From Desulfovibrio sp. (GTDB lineage Bacteria; Desulfobacterota; Desulfovibrionia; Desulfovibrionales; Desulfovibrionaceae), in contig JAAUYY010000076.1 of the NCBI GenBank assembly GCA_014804865.1, positions 1-8,901 of the forward strand: DNA of 8,901 nt, written 5' to 3'. Below the pieces are notes generated by a model. That model searched no databases. It was not told the origin of the DNA and saw nothing but the letters and a program-made list of their open reading frames with translations. The position numbers and the translations under genes were made by a program. Shown piece after piece: positions 6,463-8,901 of this stretch (position 1 is the first letter of the stretch; the number at the start of each line of letters is the position of its first letter).

Positions 6463-8901
6463 ATGAATACATACGATTTCAGGCTGGAAAAAGAGAAAGA
6501 GCTTTCGGAGATCGGCGGAACGGCCCGCCTCTGGGTTCATAAGGGAAGCGGAGCCAGGCTTCTTTCAATTACAAATAACGACGAAAACAAATGTTTTGGC
6601 GTCACTTTTTTTACGCCTCCCGTAAATTCGACGGGCGTCGCCCATATTCTCGAGCATTCCACCCTATGCGGATCTGAAAAATATCCCGTGAAGGAACCGT
6701 TCGCGGAATTGCTTAAGGGGTCGTTGCAGACATTTTTAAACGCCTTCACTTTTCCTGACAAAACGTGCTACCCCGTAGCCAGCGCGAATTTGCAAGATTT
6801 CTACAACCTTGTCGCCGTGTATCTGGACGCCGTGTTCCATCCGCTCCTCTCGCGCGACACATTCATGCAGGAAGGATGGCATATCGACGCGGATACCGCC
6901 GAAGGCCCCTGGATCTACAAAGGCGTAGTGTATAACGAGATGAAAGGCGTCTATTCGTCGCCCGACTCGATCCTCGCCGAAAACAGTCAACACGCGGTGT
7001 TCCCGGACAATCTTTATAAACTGGATTCGGGCGGAAATCCCCGGGATATTCCCAATCTTACCTACGAAGCGTTTACGGACTTTCATCATCGATATTACCA
7101 GCCTGGCAACGCGTACTTTTTCTTCTGGGGAGACGATCCGGAAGAGGAAAGGCTGAGAATTATAAGCGAAGAGATAAGCGGAGCGGAGCCCGTTTCGGAC
7201 TTGCCTACAGTCGCGCTTCAGGAGCCTTTCAAGGAACGGAGTTACGCCGAGATTCCCTACGCTTCCGCGGAAGGCGACGAGCGCGCGCAATTTACTCTTA
7301 ATTGGCTCTTGCCCGAGCGCGGGAATCTCCCCGAAGCTATAAAACTGGAGATGCTGGAGCATATTCTCGACGGATTGCCCGGCTCGCCCTTGCGTCGAGC
7401 GCTTACCGAGTCCGGATTGGGCGAGGATACGACAGGATGCGGTTTGGAGACGGATTTGAGGCAAATGTATTATTCCGTCGGTCTGAAAGGAATCGCTCCA
7501 GGCGACGTCGCCAAAGGCGAAACCCTGATCATGGACACTTTGCGCAAACTTGTAGCCGACGGAATAGACAAGGACGCGATCGACGCGGCGGTAAATACAG
7601 TGGAGTTCGCATTCAGGGAAAACAACGCCGGTCGTTTTCCCCGCGGACTATACGCGATGCTCCTCGCTCTCTCGTCCTGGCTGTACGGAGGCGATCCCAT
7701 CGAAGCTCTCGCCTGGGAAAAGCCTCTTAATAATATTAAAGAAGCGGTCAAGAGGGGAGAGAGAATTTTCGAGGAAGCCATAGACAAATATTTTCTAAAC
7801 AACGTTTCCTGCTCGCGGGTAACTATTTATCCGGACGCGAAGCTCTCCGGAGTCGTCAGTCGGGAAGAAAAGGATCGGCTTGCCGCAGTCTGGGAGGAAT
7901 CGTCGCCCGAGCGGAAAGAAGAGTATGTCGCGGAGACGACGCGCTTGCGGGAGTTGCAAACGCGACCCGACTCTCCCGAAGCGCTCGCGACCATTCCGGC
8001 GCTTAAAGTATCGGATCTGCCTCGCGAGAGCAAAATCATTCCCCGCGAAATAACTCGCGAACCGCAAACCTGTCTCTGGCATCCACTGGAAACGTCTGGC
8101 ATCGCTTATGTGGACGCCCTATTGCCTATCGACGCGTTGCCGAAGAGATTGCTCCCCTATATTCCGCTTTTCGCTCGCTCGCTAACGGAATGGGGCTCGG
8201 CGAAAGAGGATTTCTCGCGTCTGGGAACGCGCATAGCCGCGAAGCTGGGCGGTTTGAGCGTCTCGCCGCTTATCGGCTCGAAATTCGGAAGCCGCGAGAC
8301 GTTCGCGTATCTTAAAATCTCCGCCAAAGCGGTTTACGGCAATCTCCCCGATATGTTCTCGATCTTCGACGAAATATTGCTCAATCCGCAGACGGATCGA
8401 AAGATCATCGCCGAGCGGCTGGAGAGAATGATACTCGAGGACAAGGCCAGGCTCGAATACAGCCTGCAACAGGGAGGCCATATGTGCGTCGCGGGCAGAA
8501 TCAAGGCTCGCTATACCGGCGTCGGCGCTCTTGGGGAAATCATGTCCGGTTTGGTTCAGTTGCGCTTCCTGCAAGGATTGAACGAGCAACTGGCGAAGGA
8601 CGCGGACGGGATTATCGATGATTTCGAGACTGTCCGAGAACTGATAATTTCGGGCGAAAACGCGATTATGAATTGTACGGCTGAAAAAAGCGCGATTCCC
8701 CGGATCCGCGAAGGCGTCGCGAGTTTCCTCAAAGGTCTGCCGGAGAAGCCGGATGCGGAAATCGGCGAGGAAATAGCGCGAATCGGCGCGATGACCGAGT
8801 TGCCCCGGGCGGAGGCCATCCTGACTCCCGGACAGGTCAATTATGTGGGCAAAGGCGGAAATCTTTACGATCTGGGCTACCAGTACGACGGATCCGCGAA
8901 C
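6463..8901 (+). CDS. PreP-like insulinase-family (M16C) zinc metallopeptidase, 3' end cut by window
   Basis: From ATG 6463 the frame is open for 813 codons to the right edge with no stop. Family members have about 970-1000 residues, so roughly the last 160 or more are missing. The inverted zinc motif HILEH is at 61-65, with H61 and H65 binding zinc and E64 catalytic. E159 in VVYNEMKGVY is the third zinc ligand, about 94 residues on, the spacing seen in presequence proteases rather than short M16B enzymes. LNAFTFPDKTCYPVAS (about 93-108) is another PreP-type block. The second, non-catalytic M16 half begins after the middle of the protein. Such enzymes form a closed clam-shell chamber degrading unfolded peptides up to about 65 residues. 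There is no signal peptide, suggesting cytosolic peptide clearance. AGGA (6452-6455), 7 bases upstream, supports the start. It has its own sigma-70 promoter and is divergent from flgE. Confidence 0.93.
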   Translation, partial: MNTYDFRLEKEKELSEIGGTARLWVHKGSGARLLSITNNDENKCFGVTFFTPPVNSTGVAHILEHSTLCGSEKYPVKEPFAELLKGSLQTFLNAFTFPDKTCYPVASANLQDFYNLVAVYLDAVFHPLLSRDTFMQEGWHIDADTAEGPWIYKGVVYNEMKGVYSSPDSILAENSQHAVFPDNLYKLDSGGNPRDIPNLTYEAFTDFHHRYYQPGNAYFFFWGDDPEEERLRIISEEISGAEPVSDLPTVALQEPFKERSYAEIPYASAEGDERAQFTLNWLLPERGNLPEAIKLEMLEHILDGLPGSPLRRALTESGLGEDTTGCGLETDLRQMYYSVGLKGIAPGDVAKGETLIMDTLRKLVADGIDKDAIDAAVNTVEFAFRENNAGRFPRGLYAMLLALSSWLYGGDPIEALAWEKPLNNIKEAVKRGERIFEEAIDKYFLNNVSCSRVTIYPDAKLSGVVSREEKDRLAAVWEESSPERKEEYVAETTRLRELQTRPDSPEALATIPALKVSDLPRESKIIPREITREPQTCLWHPLETSGIAYVDALLPIDALPKRLLPYIPLFARSLTEWGSAKEDFSRLGTRIAAKLGGLSVSPLIGSKFGSRETFAYLKISAKAVYGNLPDMFSIFDEILLNPQTDRKIIAERLERMILEDKARLEYSLQQGGHMCVAGRIKARYTGVGALGEIMSGLVQLRFLQGLNEQLAKDADGIIDDFETVRELIISGENAIMNCTAEKSAIPRIREGVASFLKGLPEKPDAEIGEEIARIGAMTELPRAEAILTPGQVNYVGKGGNLYDLGYQYDGSAN

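Noticed and set aside
6736..7464. 242-codon minus-strand open frame inside the M16 peptidase
   Set aside because: It is antisense to the continuous peptidase frame that carries HILEH and the third zinc ligand. The product resembles nothing known.
1..8901. CRISPR array, tRNA, rRNA, insertion sequence or defence system
   Set aside because: Gaps between genes are short, and I saw no regularly spaced repeats, cloverleaf, transposase or nuclease-type genes on either strand.

Overview
The window is ordinary-looking, gene-dense bacterial chromosome with six protein genes. From the left: a MATE-type transporter (only its N-terminus is in view, minus strand), lysA (minus), an FKBP-type peptidyl-prolyl isomerase (plus), a type III glutamine synthetase, glnN (plus), the flagellar hook protein gene flgE (minus), and a PreP-like M16 zinc peptidase (plus, running off the right edge). 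The flgE N-terminus, the MATE N-terminus and a sigma-54 type promoter in front of a hook gene resemble Desulfovibrio-type Desulfobacterota. That placement is a judgement from remembered family resemblance, not a search. I see no insertion sequences, phage genes, CRISPR arrays, tRNA or rRNA.

Layout. Positions 1-1427 form a leftward unit, lysA followed after a 9-base gap by the MATE gene, probably co-transcribed. Positions 1428-1590 are a divergent promoter region between lysA and the FKBP gene. The FKBP gene ends at 2034. A 388-base gap (2035-2422) then precedes glnN. It is packed with perfect inverted repeats and holds a 16-codon ORF with a good ribosome binding site. glnN and flgE converge on 4613-4766, where a clear Rho-independent terminator serves flgE. 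flgE and the M16 peptidase diverge from 6264-6462, which holds a sigma-54 -24/-12 element for flgE and a near-consensus sigma-70 promoter for the peptidase.

The genes do not form one pathway. They cover lysine and cell-wall precursor synthesis (lysA), ammonia assimilation (glnN), protein folding (FKBP), motility (flgE) and peptide degradation (M16). No new multi-gene system is visible. The most unusual signal is the structured leader upstream of glnN: six successive stem-loops, one a nested double hairpin overlapping a possible leader peptide, none with a terminator-like T-tract. It is a reasonable candidate for an undescribed cis-regulatory RNA controlling nitrogen assimilation, though only covariation or transcript data could establish that.
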